Part shown: piece by piece, positions 1 to 7,917 of the stretch
How the letters are laid out: the number at the start of each line of letters is the position of its first letter
Position numbering within the stretch: position 1 is the first letter of the stretch
DNA from: Sulfidibacterium sp964549335
GTDB lineage: Bacteria; Bacteroidota; Bacteroidia; Bacteroidales; F082
DNA: 64,000 nt
Direction of reading: 5' to 3'
Assembly: GCA_964549335.1 (NCBI GenBank)
Contig: CAZJUQ010000010.1
Location: 1 to 64,000 of the forward strand
Program-made: the position numbers and the translations under genes
Notes under the pieces: model-generated
Databases searched by the model: none
What the model saw: only the letters and a program-made list of their open reading frames with translations
What the model was told of the DNA's origin: nothing

Positions 1-914
1 GGTTCCAGATAATTTTTGTTCCACAATACCGTCCCTCCGGGTGTTATCTTCATGATTTTTACCACCGCCCAGCGGTTATCTCCCGATTGTTCCGTGCCGT
101 AATTGGTGCCGGCTATGATATTGCCGTCGGAGGCCAGTGCTACCATTACTTTGTTATCATCTACACCTGATTTACCAGGGTTGATGCGCCACTCTTCGTT
201 GCCGAGACTGTCGGTTTTGATGATCAACGGGTCAAGGGTTCCTGGAAAACCGATGGTGAACTTAGCCGCTCCAATAACATAACCGCCATCGGCGGTTTGC
301 ACCACGCTGTGGCCTTGAAAATGTTTAGCTCCTTCACCGTAAAAACGCTCCCACAACTTGTTGCCGAGACTGTCGGTTTTTAATAGCCAGACGCGGCAGG
401 GAGCATTTCCCATAACAACTCCTGCATTTATCAATGTGTTGTCGTAACATTTCTTAACCTGAAATATAACGGATTGTGTATCATATGGCATCACGGTCTC
501 AACAAATCTTTTGGTCCAAAGCGTATCGAAATTTGTATCAAGACACATTATTAATGCTCTGTTGTTTACTTGATTACTATCTAAAAATGTGAGGATGTTG
601 CCTACAGCAAAATATTTGTTTTCATTGAAATTTATTAACGAACCCGGATTACCGAGCATATAGTGGTCGCCTATGTTTCCGTATTGTTTTATTTGATACA
701 ACTCTCCCAACGTATCTGTTAATGCAAAGGCAATTTGCCAATAGTAATGATAAACCGTATCTTGTGTAATAACCCCCGTACAATAACCGTTTTCCGTATT
801 TAATACGGTTAATCCTTTGTCGAAACCTCCCGTTAAATCAATTCGCCGCTCGAAATAAGTAAAATCATGTTGTGCATTAAGTTGTATTGACGATAAAGTT
901 ATTAATATAAACAT
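1..914 (-). CDS. Secreted beta-propeller-like protein, 3' end missing (partial)
   Basis: This reading frame runs off the left edge, so only the N-terminal ~300 residues are visible. It opens with a short hydrophobic signal sequence ending in LNAQ, followed by repeated blocks of the kind KTDSLGNxxW and TADGGYVIGA. Such blocks build the beta-propeller-like secreted proteins common in Bacteroidota, usually with a T9SS sorting domain at the C-terminus (not visible here). The start is uncertain. The only in-frame ATG is at 914, but it leaves a signal peptide with no positive charge. A TTG about 60 bases upstream would add Lys/Arg residues and would overlap the stop of the gene before it. It lies 49 bp after the small sorting-domain gene at 964-1311 and is probably co-transcribed with it. 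The function is unknown; binding or scaffolding at the cell surface is the family guess. Confidence 0.7.
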   Translation of the reverse strand, partial: MFILITLSSIQLNAQHDFTYFERRIDLTGGFDKGLTVLNTENGYCTGVITQDTVYHYYWQIAFALTDTLGELYQIKQYGNIGDHYMLGNPGSLINFNENKYFAVGNILTFLDSNQVNNRALIMCLDTNFDTLWTKRFVETVMPYDTQSVIFQVKKCYDNTLINAGVVMGNAPCRVWLLKTDSLGNKLWERFYGEGAKHFQGHSVVQTADGGYVIGAAKFTIGFPGTLDPLIIKTDSLGNEEWRINPGKSGVDDNKVMVALASDGNIIAGTNYGTEQSGDNRWAVVKIMKITPGGTVLWNKNYLE

Positions 915-963
915 CAACAAAGGAGTAAAGCATTGCCCTACTCCTCTGTTTTTCAGATTTAAA

Positions 964-1311
964 TTATATTTTAACAAATTTTTCACTTTGAATGGTTTTT
1001 CCGTTTAACAATAATTTTATAATATAGGTTCCTGTATTCCAATGGCGCAGGTCGCTGACTTTTACGCCCCGTGTGCCATGAAACAGGAAGGTTTCCATGT
1101 GTTTGCCTGCAAATGTTATTATCCCGAGCGCGGCATCACCGGTACCGTCTCCCAACCCGTGGATTTTGACAAGAATATTTCTGGCAAAAACCTGTACCAA
1201 GCCGTGAGCATTTTGCATCCGCAGTTTTAAACCGGTGTGTTTATTAATGATCGAAAAAGAAATAAAAAGCATAATAAATAAGCAATATTGTATAAATAGG
1301 GATACTTTCAT
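964..1311 (-). CDS. Small exported protein: signal peptide joined to a T9SS-like sorting domain
   Basis: About 115 residues. Residues 1-20 form a signal sequence (MKVSLFIQY, then a hydrophobic core). Most of the rest resembles a type A T9SS C-terminal sorting domain: ILVKIHGLGDG, then LGIITFAGK, VSDLRHWNTGTYIIKL and a final EKFVKI. There is almost no passenger between the two parts. I chose the ATG at 1311 because it gives a signal peptide with a basic start; a longer frame opens at 1347. A well-formed Bacteroidota promoter lies upstream at 1379-1409, so the gene is probably expressed, and the partial secreted gene 1-914 follows in the same direction. It may be a small secreted peptide, a deletion remnant of a larger exported protein, or a real mini-gene. 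The sorting-domain call is by eye. Confidence 0.55.
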   Translation of the reverse strand: MKVSLFIQYCLFIMLFISFSIINKHTGLKLRMQNAHGLVQVFARNILVKIHGLGDGTGDAALGIITFAGKHMETFLFHGTRGVKVSDLRHWNTGTYIIKLLLNGKTIQSEKFVKI

Positions 1312-1378
1312 TAAACAATAAAGGGTAAATTCAACCGGTAAATGCAATTTTAAAAGTTTTTGAAAAAAATGAATTGTA

Positions 1379-1409
1379 CAAATATAAAAGAAATAACAAT
1401 AAAAGTCAA
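1379..1409 (-). promoter_or_regulatory. Bacteroidota-type promoter for the 964-1311 gene
   Basis: Read on the minus strand, TTG (1409-1407), a 20-base spacer and TATATTTG (1386-1379) match the Bacteroidota sigma-ABfr promoter pattern (TTTG or TTG, ~19-21 bases, TAnnTTTG). It sits about 70 bases upstream of the ATG at 1311. Confidence 0.6.
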
Positions 1410-1618
1410 GGGTTTACTTTTGAAACTTAAAATAAAATCTTACAAATTTTCAGGTGGTCTTGTTGTGAGAAAATAATAAAAAAAGAGAAGAAAACGAGTT
1501 GGATATCGTCCCTCTTGTCGGATGTGATTTTTGGGTATGTGTTGTTTGGAAGTCTGTCATTTTACAACGTAAAATATTTCACTCTGTTTTAAAATATAAG
1601 GATTGCTCTTTTCATTTC

Positions 1619-1860
1619 TTTGTGGCGACAAAGAAACGAAACAAAGAAAACGCCCGGAAACGTATGCTTCAACCCGCTCTGCCGGAAGGCAACAGCGGAC
1701 GGCAAAAGAGTCGGTTTTTCAACCGAAACGCAAGCGCTTTCGCTCGCCGCTGTAAGCCTTCCGCCATTCACGCCGGCGCGGGCTCGCCGTTTCCGGGGGG
1801 CTGCGTGCAGCGGAGCAGGGGGTGTGGGGGATGATGGGTTTTTGGGGGTTGGGGGTTGAG
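1619..1860. repeat. GC-rich intergenic island in a 610-bp gap (1348-1959)
   Basis: The gap between the GH31 gene and the small sorting-domain gene contains a ~240-bp block that is clearly richer in G and C than its surroundings. It begins with a run of AAAGAAACGAAACAAAGAAAA type, continues with short inverted and direct GC motifs, and ends in G-runs (about 1793-1860). Overlapping open frames on both strands are composition artefacts: they have no start context and no family features. The flanks (1387-1618, 1861-1959) are ordinary AT-rich DNA. It looks like a dispersed non-coding element rather than a gene, but only one copy of this exact kind was seen here. Confidence 0.4.
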
Positions 1861-1959
1861 CTTGGGGGATAAAACCTTTTTGAGTTTATAAAAAGCAGGA
1901 ACCGTCTAAGGATGTGTCTTTAAGCCTTTCACATTAAAGGAATGCACATGGCATTAGAT

Positions 1960-4677
1960 TCAACGAATAAAAAACTTAACCGGTTTCCCGTTTTTCAAAA
2001 TAAACCGTTTCCGTTTGACTCTGTTATTTTCTATAAATTCAAAAACTATTTTTCTTCGTTTCGGTGCATTATCATAATTTCCCACGGATGAAACCGTAAA
2101 ATGTTTTCCATCGCTTGTGTAATACTCCAGCAACTCAAAATTTCCGTTTTCAAAATTTCCCGCGGTTTTTCCGTCGTCGTCATAGACAACACCCATAGCT
2201 TCATTGGCTTTCGGAAGAGCATAAAACATAACTTTGAGCTGTTCGGTAGAATACAAACCGGTATTTTCCACAGGTTTTACCATAGTAATAAAAGCGCCGG
2301 CTTTTACAAACAGAGGTATTTTATCCATTGTCAATTTTACCGTAACATATTTACCTCCGGTGAAAGCACTATTAGTCCACCAATCGTACCACACTCCGGG
2401 GGGAAGATAAATCAATGCCTGTTTTTGTCCTTGTTTAACTACGGGATAAACCAAAAAATCGTCGCCCCACATGTATTCGCCGGTAATAGCGAAAGTATTG
2501 GTATCGGAAGGGAAATCGAAAAAGAGAGGACGTAACAAGGGTTTACCGTCTCTGTGAGCCTTCCATGAAGCCGTGTATAGATACGGCAATAGTGAATATC
2601 GTAATTTCATAAAATCACGGACGGTTTTTTGGGTTGTATCGTTGAAAAATACAGGTTCGGAAGGTATGCCAGAGCCATGGGGGCGCAATACGGGAGAAAA
2701 GCATGCCATTTGCAGCCAGCGTGTATAAAGTTCATCGTCTTTTATACCCTGTGCAAATCCTCCGGCATCGGAATGAATAAAGGGCAAACCGCTTAAACTC
2801 ATATTAATCATAAGCGGCAATTGTGCTTGCAATCCCTTCCAGCTACGGCTCACGTCGCCGGTCCACGGAAAAACAGAATAACGTTGAGAACCCGCATAAC
2901 CTGCACGGTTAAGGTTAAAAAGCCTCGTTCCGGGATAGTATTTGCGGTAATTGTCATAAAGCATTTTATTCCAAATATGCGCATATATGTTGTGTACTTC
3001 AAAGGCTTTTCCGTTAATATGATAAAGGTCGGCGGGATGGCTTTCGGGCTCACCCAAATCGCCCCACCAACCGGCCACACCTATTTTAATCTCTTTTTGA
3101 TATTGCCGCCAAAACCATTGCCGTGCCACGGGTTTAAAAATATCAATCAAAGCGCCGTTTCCGAAATAAAATTCGCGGTTTATGTATGTTTTTCCTGTGC
3201 TGTCAACAGCGAAGATGCCGAGACTGTCTCCCGTTGCAAAGTTTTTTAGCGTATCAAGAATGTATGGCTCGGTGATAAGTACCGTTTTTACACCCGATTT
3301 TTTGAATGACTCAATCATTTTGTCAGGGTGCGGCCAGTTGGGTTTATACCAGTCCAAACGCCCCATAGTACCTTTTATGCTGTCGCCAAACCAGTAAAAA
3401 TCCAATATTATTGCATCCAAAGGAAAGTTTGCAGATTTCATTAGTTTAACTATCGAGTCGGCCTCTTTCTGTGTACGGTATCCCATACGCGACTGTAAAT
3501 TTCCCAAAGCCCAAAGCGGTGGCAAAGGTTGTGTTCCGGTAAGTTTTGCATATTGGGCATATATATCGTTAAAATCGTCTCCAGCAATAAAAAAATATTT
3601 CATTATTCCCCCAATGGCTCCCCATTCCATTATGTTTTTGTTTTTCATGCCCAAATCGACATAACCCTTTTCAAAATTATCGAAAAACAACAGATACCGT
3701 TTTGAAGATAATACCAACGGCACCGAAAAGTTAAGATTAAGAGCTCCCTTTTCGTATCCGTATTGCGGACGGTTAAAGAGTTGGAAACGGTGTCCCCTCA
3801 ACGTGTCAACGGCTCTTTCTCCAAGACCGTAAAAATGTTCGTTTCCTGATATTTTAAATTTTAAACCCGGATTATCGGTACGCTCAAAATAGCCGTATTT
3901 TTCGGCAAGTAAGGTGTCGTTGTTATAGATAAAAACGGTATAAACCGGGTTTTTGTGAACTAAAATCCCGAGATTACCGGTTTTCCATTTCAGCCAATTG
4001 CGGTCTTCAACTACGGGAAAATAAACCGTTTCGGGTTTCAGGATTACGGCTACCGAAGAGTCTTTTTTGCCAATATCGTTTAATCCTAAATTTTTAACCT
4101 CTACTATTTTATCGCCATAAGCCGTTATTTTCACGGTACCGTGATCGGTACGCACTGTAAGTTCATTGCCGTAAAGGTCATAAGAGAGCAATTTTCTTTT
4201 TTCGAAAATATAAACGGGTTTTTTCTTTACAGGAGGTTTATAACCGAAAACCGGAATTAAAAAATCGTTGTTGTTTTTGTCTTTACCCACCAACGAGCCG
4301 TCGGCATTGCGAAACACAAAAGCCAAGCGTTGAACTTTGGTGCCGGGGAGCAGATTATACAAATCTTTTATTACAAATTTGAATGAATAGAGGTTTTCAG
4401 CCTCTTTTTTCATCATAACCCTTTTATCGGGTTTTCCCCAATTTCCAACGACATTTTTCCAATCGTGACCATCAAGACTTTTAGCCGTAATTAATCCTGT
4501 ATGCAAAAAGATATCGCCGTTATAATCTTTTAAAGCACCGTTTCCGAGAGCCGCATTATAAAAAAGAGTTACAGTATCGAGGGCTGACGGTGAAGGAGGA
4601 ACAAGTTTCACCGGCTGTCCTTTGACAAAAGCAACAGTAAAAACCACATATAATATGAGAACGGATTTTTTCAGCAT
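1960..4677 (-). CDS. Exported glycoside hydrolase family 31 (alpha-glucosidase type)
   Basis: A 905-residue exported enzyme with signal peptide MLKKSVLILYVVF...KGQ. Residues ~22-150 form an N-terminal beta-sandwich resembling the starch-binding modules found with Bacteroidota amylolytic enzymes. They are followed by the GH31 N-terminal beta domain and the (beta/alpha)8 barrel. The nucleophile is Asp540 in WWGDLGEPE and the acid/base is Asp608 in WTGDVSRSW. Substrate-pocket motifs DFYWFGD and HSDAGGF are also present. C-terminal beta domains complete the usual GH31 length. Family knowledge points to exo-cleavage of alpha-glucosides from maltodextrins; alpha-xylosidase or 6-alpha-glucosyltransferase activity cannot be excluded. 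It follows the GH13 gene by 11 bp and is surely in its operon: the GH13 enzyme makes oligosaccharides and this one trims them, probably in the periplasm. Confidence 0.92.
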   Translation of the reverse strand: MLKKSVLILYVVFTVAFVKGQPVKLVPPSPSALDTVTLFYNAALGNGALKDYNGDIFLHTGLITAKSLDGHDWKNVVGNWGKPDKRVMMKKEAENLYSFKFVIKDLYNLLPGTKVQRLAFVFRNADGSLVGKDKNNNDFLIPVFGYKPPVKKKPVYIFEKRKLLSYDLYGNELTVRTDHGTVKITAYGDKIVEVKNLGLNDIGKKDSSVAVILKPETVYFPVVEDRNWLKWKTGNLGILVHKNPVYTVFIYNNDTLLAEKYGYFERTDNPGLKFKISGNEHFYGLGERAVDTLRGHRFQLFNRPQYGYEKGALNLNFSVPLVLSSKRYLLFFDNFEKGYVDLGMKNKNIMEWGAIGGIMKYFFIAGDDFNDIYAQYAKLTGTQPLPPLWALGNLQSRMGYRTQKEADSIVKLMKSANFPLDAIILDFYWFGDSIKGTMGRLDWYKPNWPHPDKMIESFKKSGVKTVLITEPYILDTLKNFATGDSLGIFAVDSTGKTYINREFYFGNGALIDIFKPVARQWFWRQYQKEIKIGVAGWWGDLGEPESHPADLYHINGKAFEVHNIYAHIWNKMLYDNYRKYYPGTRLFNLNRAGYAGSQRYSVFPWTGDVSRSWKGLQAQLPLMINMSLSGLPFIHSDAGGFAQGIKDDELYTRWLQMACFSPVLRPHGSGIPSEPVFFNDTTQKTVRDFMKLRYSLLPYLYTASWKAHRDGKPLLRPLFFDFPSDTNTFAITGEYMWGDDFLVYPVVKQGQKQALIYLPPGVWYDWWTNSAFTGGKYVTVKLTMDKIPLFVKAGAFITMVKPVENTGLYSTEQLKVMFYALPKANEAMGVVYDDDGKTAGNFENGNFELLEYYTSDGKHFTVSSVGNYDNAPKRRKIVFEFIENNRVKRKRFILKNGKPVKFFIR

Positions 4678-4688
4678 GAATTATCCGG

Positions 4689-6545
4689 TTAATTAACAAG
4701 TTCTAAAATCAGTGGTGATTTTGCGGGTATTGAAATATTATCCAATTTTTCGTAGTAGCGTCGCGTAAGTACCGATTTTGCTTTTGAATATCCTTTAAGG
4801 TCGTTTTCAAACCGGCTCATATCCAAATTTACCTCTTTATCGTTGTTGTTGAGGATAACCATAACGTTTTCATCTTTATATTTTCTAAAATAGACATAAA
4901 CGCCGTCACCAGGAATATAATGCGTCAAATTACCGTATTGCACGGCTTTGCTGTTTTGCCGCCAATGCAACAGATGCGTAATAAAATTGTAAGCATCGTT
5001 TTGCTGTTGAGTACGTCCTGCCGCCGTAAACGAATTTTTTAAATCCTGCGGCCATCCTCCGGGAAAATCTTTGCGGACATTTCCATCGCTTTTGTGCTTA
5101 TTGCCATCCATCAAAATTTCGGTACCGTAATAAATAAGCGGAATACCTCTTGTTGTAAGAATAAATGTCATTGCCATTTTCCAGCTGTTCAAATTATTAT
5201 GAAGATTGTAAAAAAGCCTGTCGATATCATGATTATCGCCGAAAACCACAAGTTTAGCTGCATCGGCATAAACAAAATCCTGTGAAATAATTTCATAAAG
5301 TCGTGCCGCTCCCGTATCCCAACCGTTAGGTTCATTAAAAGCCTTAATTATCGCATACATCAAAGGAAAGTCGAACACGTTTGTTAGATGTGAATGATAA
5401 CCGTCGTAATTGCGGTCGTTTTCAAGCCAATAAGCCACCGCCGAGGGATACGAGAGCCACGATTCACCCACAACATTAAAACGGGGATATTCTTCGAGGA
5501 TTCGCTTCATCCATTTCGACATGAAATCTTTGTAAGGATATGGATATGTGTCTTGTCTGACACCGTCGATACCGGCGTATTCTATCCACCAAATACTGTT
5601 TTGTATAAGATAATTAGCCACTAAGGGGTTGTTTTGGTTCAAATCGGCCATACTGGTATCGAACCAACCAGCAACCATTCGTTTAAAATCGTAACCGGAA
5701 GCATGCGGGTCGGTAACAACGCCGCCGTGATAATTTGAGCGTGTAAAGTTATCCCACCTGTTGTACCAATCGCTTGTGGGCAGGTTATCTTTCCAAAAAT
5801 AGTTTGTACCGCAATGGTTAAAAACCATGTCCTGAATTATTTTTAATCCCTTTTTGTGAGCAAGTTTTACGAGATTTTTATAATCTTCATTGGTGCCGAA
5901 ACGGGGGTCTATTTTGTAATAGTCGGTCATTGCATAGCCGTGATACGAATATGCCGGCATATTGTTTTCCATAAGCGGGGTACTCCAAATAGCCGTAACG
6001 CCGAGATTTTTCAAATAATCCAAATGGTCTGCAATTCCTTTAATGTCACCTCCGTGTCTTCCGTTGGGATTGTTGCGGTTTGCCTTTTCCAGCATACCCG
6101 GCATATTGTCGTTTGTAGTGTCGCCATTGGCAAATCTGTCGGGCATAATAAGATAGATAACATCCGAATTGTCGAACCCGCGGTGCAACAAAGGGTTATT
6201 ATCACGTTTTTTTATCACGTAAGGATAATCTATTGCCGTATGTTTACCCTTTTTGAAAAGGATATGCATGGTGCCGGGTTTTACATTTTCAGAAAACCTG
6301 AGATTTAAGAAAAGATAATCGGGATTTTCCACATGGATAATTTCCGTTAAAGAAATTCCATCGTAATTGATAACCGGACGTGTTGACGAGATATTTTTTC
6401 CGTAAACCATCAATTGGAGGTTGGGATTGTGCATTCCTGCCCACCACGAAGGCGGGTCGATACGTAATATTCCCGGTTTTCCGGCGCCAAGCGCTGTTGC
6501 TGACGCCAACAACAGCATAAAAGCAAGTGTCTTTATCTTTACCAT
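4689..6545 (-). CDS. Exported alpha-amylase family GH13 (neopullulanase/cyclomaltodextrinase type)
   Basis: 618 residues with a signal peptide (MVKIKTLAFMLLLASATALGA). Residues ~25-115 form the N-terminal beta domain typical of cyclomaltodextrinase and SusA-like enzymes. The catalytic barrel carries all four GH13 regions: DMVFNH (~239-244), GIDGVRQDT with nucleophile Asp332, VVGESWL with acid/base Glu361, and FGDNHD with Asp440. A short C-terminal beta domain follows. The likely role is hydrolysis of alpha-1,4-glucans or cyclodextrins in the periplasm. It is the first gene of a two-gene operon with the GH31 enzyme, with a promoter at 6574-6602. No SusC/SusD pair or SusR regulator is adjacent, so this is a minimal module rather than a full polysaccharide utilisation locus. 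Confidence 0.93.
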   Translation of the reverse strand: MVKIKTLAFMLLLASATALGAGKPGILRIDPPSWWAGMHNPNLQLMVYGKNISSTRPVINYDGISLTEIIHVENPDYLFLNLRFSENVKPGTMHILFKKGKHTAIDYPYVIKKRDNNPLLHRGFDNSDVIYLIMPDRFANGDTTNDNMPGMLEKANRNNPNGRHGGDIKGIADHLDYLKNLGVTAIWSTPLMENNMPAYSYHGYAMTDYYKIDPRFGTNEDYKNLVKLAHKKGLKIIQDMVFNHCGTNYFWKDNLPTSDWYNRWDNFTRSNYHGGVVTDPHASGYDFKRMVAGWFDTSMADLNQNNPLVANYLIQNSIWWIEYAGIDGVRQDTYPYPYKDFMSKWMKRILEEYPRFNVVGESWLSYPSAVAYWLENDRNYDGYHSHLTNVFDFPLMYAIIKAFNEPNGWDTGAARLYEIISQDFVYADAAKLVVFGDNHDIDRLFYNLHNNLNSWKMAMTFILTTRGIPLIYYGTEILMDGNKHKSDGNVRKDFPGGWPQDLKNSFTAAGRTQQQNDAYNFITHLLHWRQNSKAVQYGNLTHYIPGDGVYVYFRKYKDENVMVILNNNDKEVNLDMSRFENDLKGYSKAKSVLTRRYYEKLDNISIPAKSPLILELVN

Positions 6546-6573
6546 GTTTCGAATTGTTTACATTAATAAAATC

Positions 6574-6602
6574 CAAAATTACAAATTAAAAGGATAGCGC
6601 AA
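6574..6602 (-). promoter_or_regulatory. Promoter of the GH13-GH31 operon
   Basis: On the minus strand TTG (6602-6600), an 18-base spacer and TAATTTTG (6581-6574) fit the Bacteroidota promoter pattern, ~30 bases before the GH13 start at 6545. Confidence 0.5.
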
Positions 6603-6791
6603 GAGGAACGCTACCGGAGGAGCTATTTTTATTTTAGCCAGGATAAACATTTTTACATAAGACAACGCAATAAAAATTTTATGCGAGTGTATTCCAGACA
6701 CTTCCGTACAAAAGAGGGATTTTTGCAATCGTTTGCTAAGGTTTTTTCGATATTGACAATCTTTCAATACTTAAAAGAGAAAAGGGCATAT

Positions 6792-6929
6792 ACCTTGGTT
6801 GGATATTCAAGGTTTTACGTTTCCTTTTGGGAAACTAAAGTTCCCCATTAGATAGGTAATTCTGTAATCAATATTAATTTTCCGAAGAGTAATTTTCTCC
6901 ACAGGTTATACTCATTCCGGAGAGTATAA
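6792..6929. repeat. Short inverted repeats in the 459-bp gap 6546-7004
   Basis: This gap separates the ATP synthase operon from the GH13 operon, both on the minus strand. It holds three short stem-loops: ACCTTG/CAAGGT (6792-6813), GTTTCC/GGAAAC (6819-6835) and TTATACTC/GAGTATAA (6906-6929). None is followed by a convincing T-run on the minus strand. They could be part of the atp 3' untranslated region, a leader, or a small RNA. I see no credible protein gene; a 62-codon frame at 6579-6767 overlaps the GH13 promoter and has no recognisable features. Confidence 0.3.
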
Positions 6930-6940
6930 AAACGGGTGTC

Positions 6941-6968
6941 AGGCATTTAAACCAAATGTTTAACGCCT
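6941..6968 (-). terminator. Candidate terminator of the atp operon
   Basis: On the minus strand, 37 bases after the atpG stop, AGGCGTTAAAC and GTTTAAATGCCT form an imperfect stem around ATTTG. A T5 run follows about 8 bases later. The position is right for the end of the atpBEFHAG transcript, but the stem is AT-rich and interrupted. Confidence 0.4.
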
Positions 6969-7004
6969 CATATACACAAAGGAAAAATAAAGTGTTAAAA
7001 TATT

Positions 7005-7895
7005 TTAGCCTTTCAAGGCTTCGGCACCCGAAACTATTTCCAAAATTTCGTTTGTAATTGCAGCTTGCCGTGCTTTGTTGTACGAGAGTTTAAGTTCTTT
7101 AAGCAATTCGTCGGCATTATCGGTTGCTTTGTGCATTGCCGTCATTCGGGCTCCGTGTTCAGCGGCAAAACTGTCGATTAAAACTTTATATAGTTGAACC
7201 TTTAACGATTTGGGAATAAGTTCGCCGAGAATCTCTTCTTTTCCTGGTTCAAAAATATAATCGGCGTTTGTATGCGTTTTTTTATTGCCGTTGTTATTTT
7301 CAAGGGCGACAACCGGTAAAAACTGTTCGGTTTCCAATATTTGAACGGCGGCATTTTTAAATCTGTTGTAAATGATAATGACTTTATCGTATTCGCCGTT
7401 TTTAAATCCGTTCATAAATTCTCCAGCAAGAGAAACCGAGTTTTCAAATGTAAGTTTATCGAAAATATCGACATTAACAGCTTTTATTTTAAATCCACGC
7501 GTTTTAAGCAGGTCGGCGCCCTTTTTTCCAATGCAATATAAATGAAGGTTACCTTTGGCATATTGTCCGGCAAATTGGTTTTCCACCAGATTAACGGTCT
7601 CTTTAACAACATTTATGTTAAAAGCACCGCAAAGACCTCTGTTAGAAGTTACGGGAATCAAAAGAACATTTTTCACCTCTCTTTGGGCGGCAAACACATT
7701 TTCATTGGAGCCTTCGACAGAACTACTCAGGTCTCCCATTATTTCGTGCAATTTAGAGGCATAGGGTCGCAAAGCCAAAATGGAGTTTTGAGCTTTGCGC
7801 AATTTGGCTGCAGCAACCATTTTCATGGCACTGGTAATTTGCCGTGTTGATTTTACCGAAGCTATTCGTGTTCTTACTTCTTTGAGGTTTGCCAT
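7005..7895 (-). CDS. atpG: ATP synthase F1 subunit gamma
   Basis: About 296 residues. The central rotor shaft of F1 links catalysis in the alpha3beta3 hexamer to rotation of the c-ring. The N-terminal motif MANLKEVRTRIASVKSTRQITSAMKMVAAAKLRKA and the C-terminal helix SYNKARQAAITNEILEIVSGAEAL are diagnostic. The ATG at 7895 (MANLK) fits the family start better than a frame opening three codons earlier. It is the last gene of atpBEFHAG, 22 bp after atpA. The usual partners atpD and atpC do not follow, so beta and epsilon must be encoded elsewhere, as in many Bacteroidota. Confidence 0.97.
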   Translation of the reverse strand: MANLKEVRTRIASVKSTRQITSAMKMVAAAKLRKAQNSILALRPYASKLHEIMGDLSSSVEGSNENVFAAQREVKNVLLIPVTSNRGLCGAFNINVVKETVNLVENQFAGQYAKGNLHLYCIGKKGADLLKTRGFKIKAVNVDIFDKLTFENSVSLAGEFMNGFKNGEYDKVIIIYNRFKNAAVQILETEQFLPVVALENNNGNKKTHTNADYIFEPGKEEILGELIPKSLKVQLYKVLIDSFAAEHGARMTAMHKATDNADELLKELKLSYNKARQAAITNEILEIVSGAEALKG

Positions 7896-7917
7896 AACTA
7901 ACAAAAAAAGTTATTGA

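Noticed and set aside
1499..1859. Overlapping open frames in the GC-rich island
   Set aside because: They overlap on both strands, have biased Arg/Ala/Gly content and no start context, as expected of non-coding GC-rich DNA.
6579..6767. 62-codon frame upstream of the GH13 gene
   Set aside because: It overlaps the GH13 promoter and has no family features.
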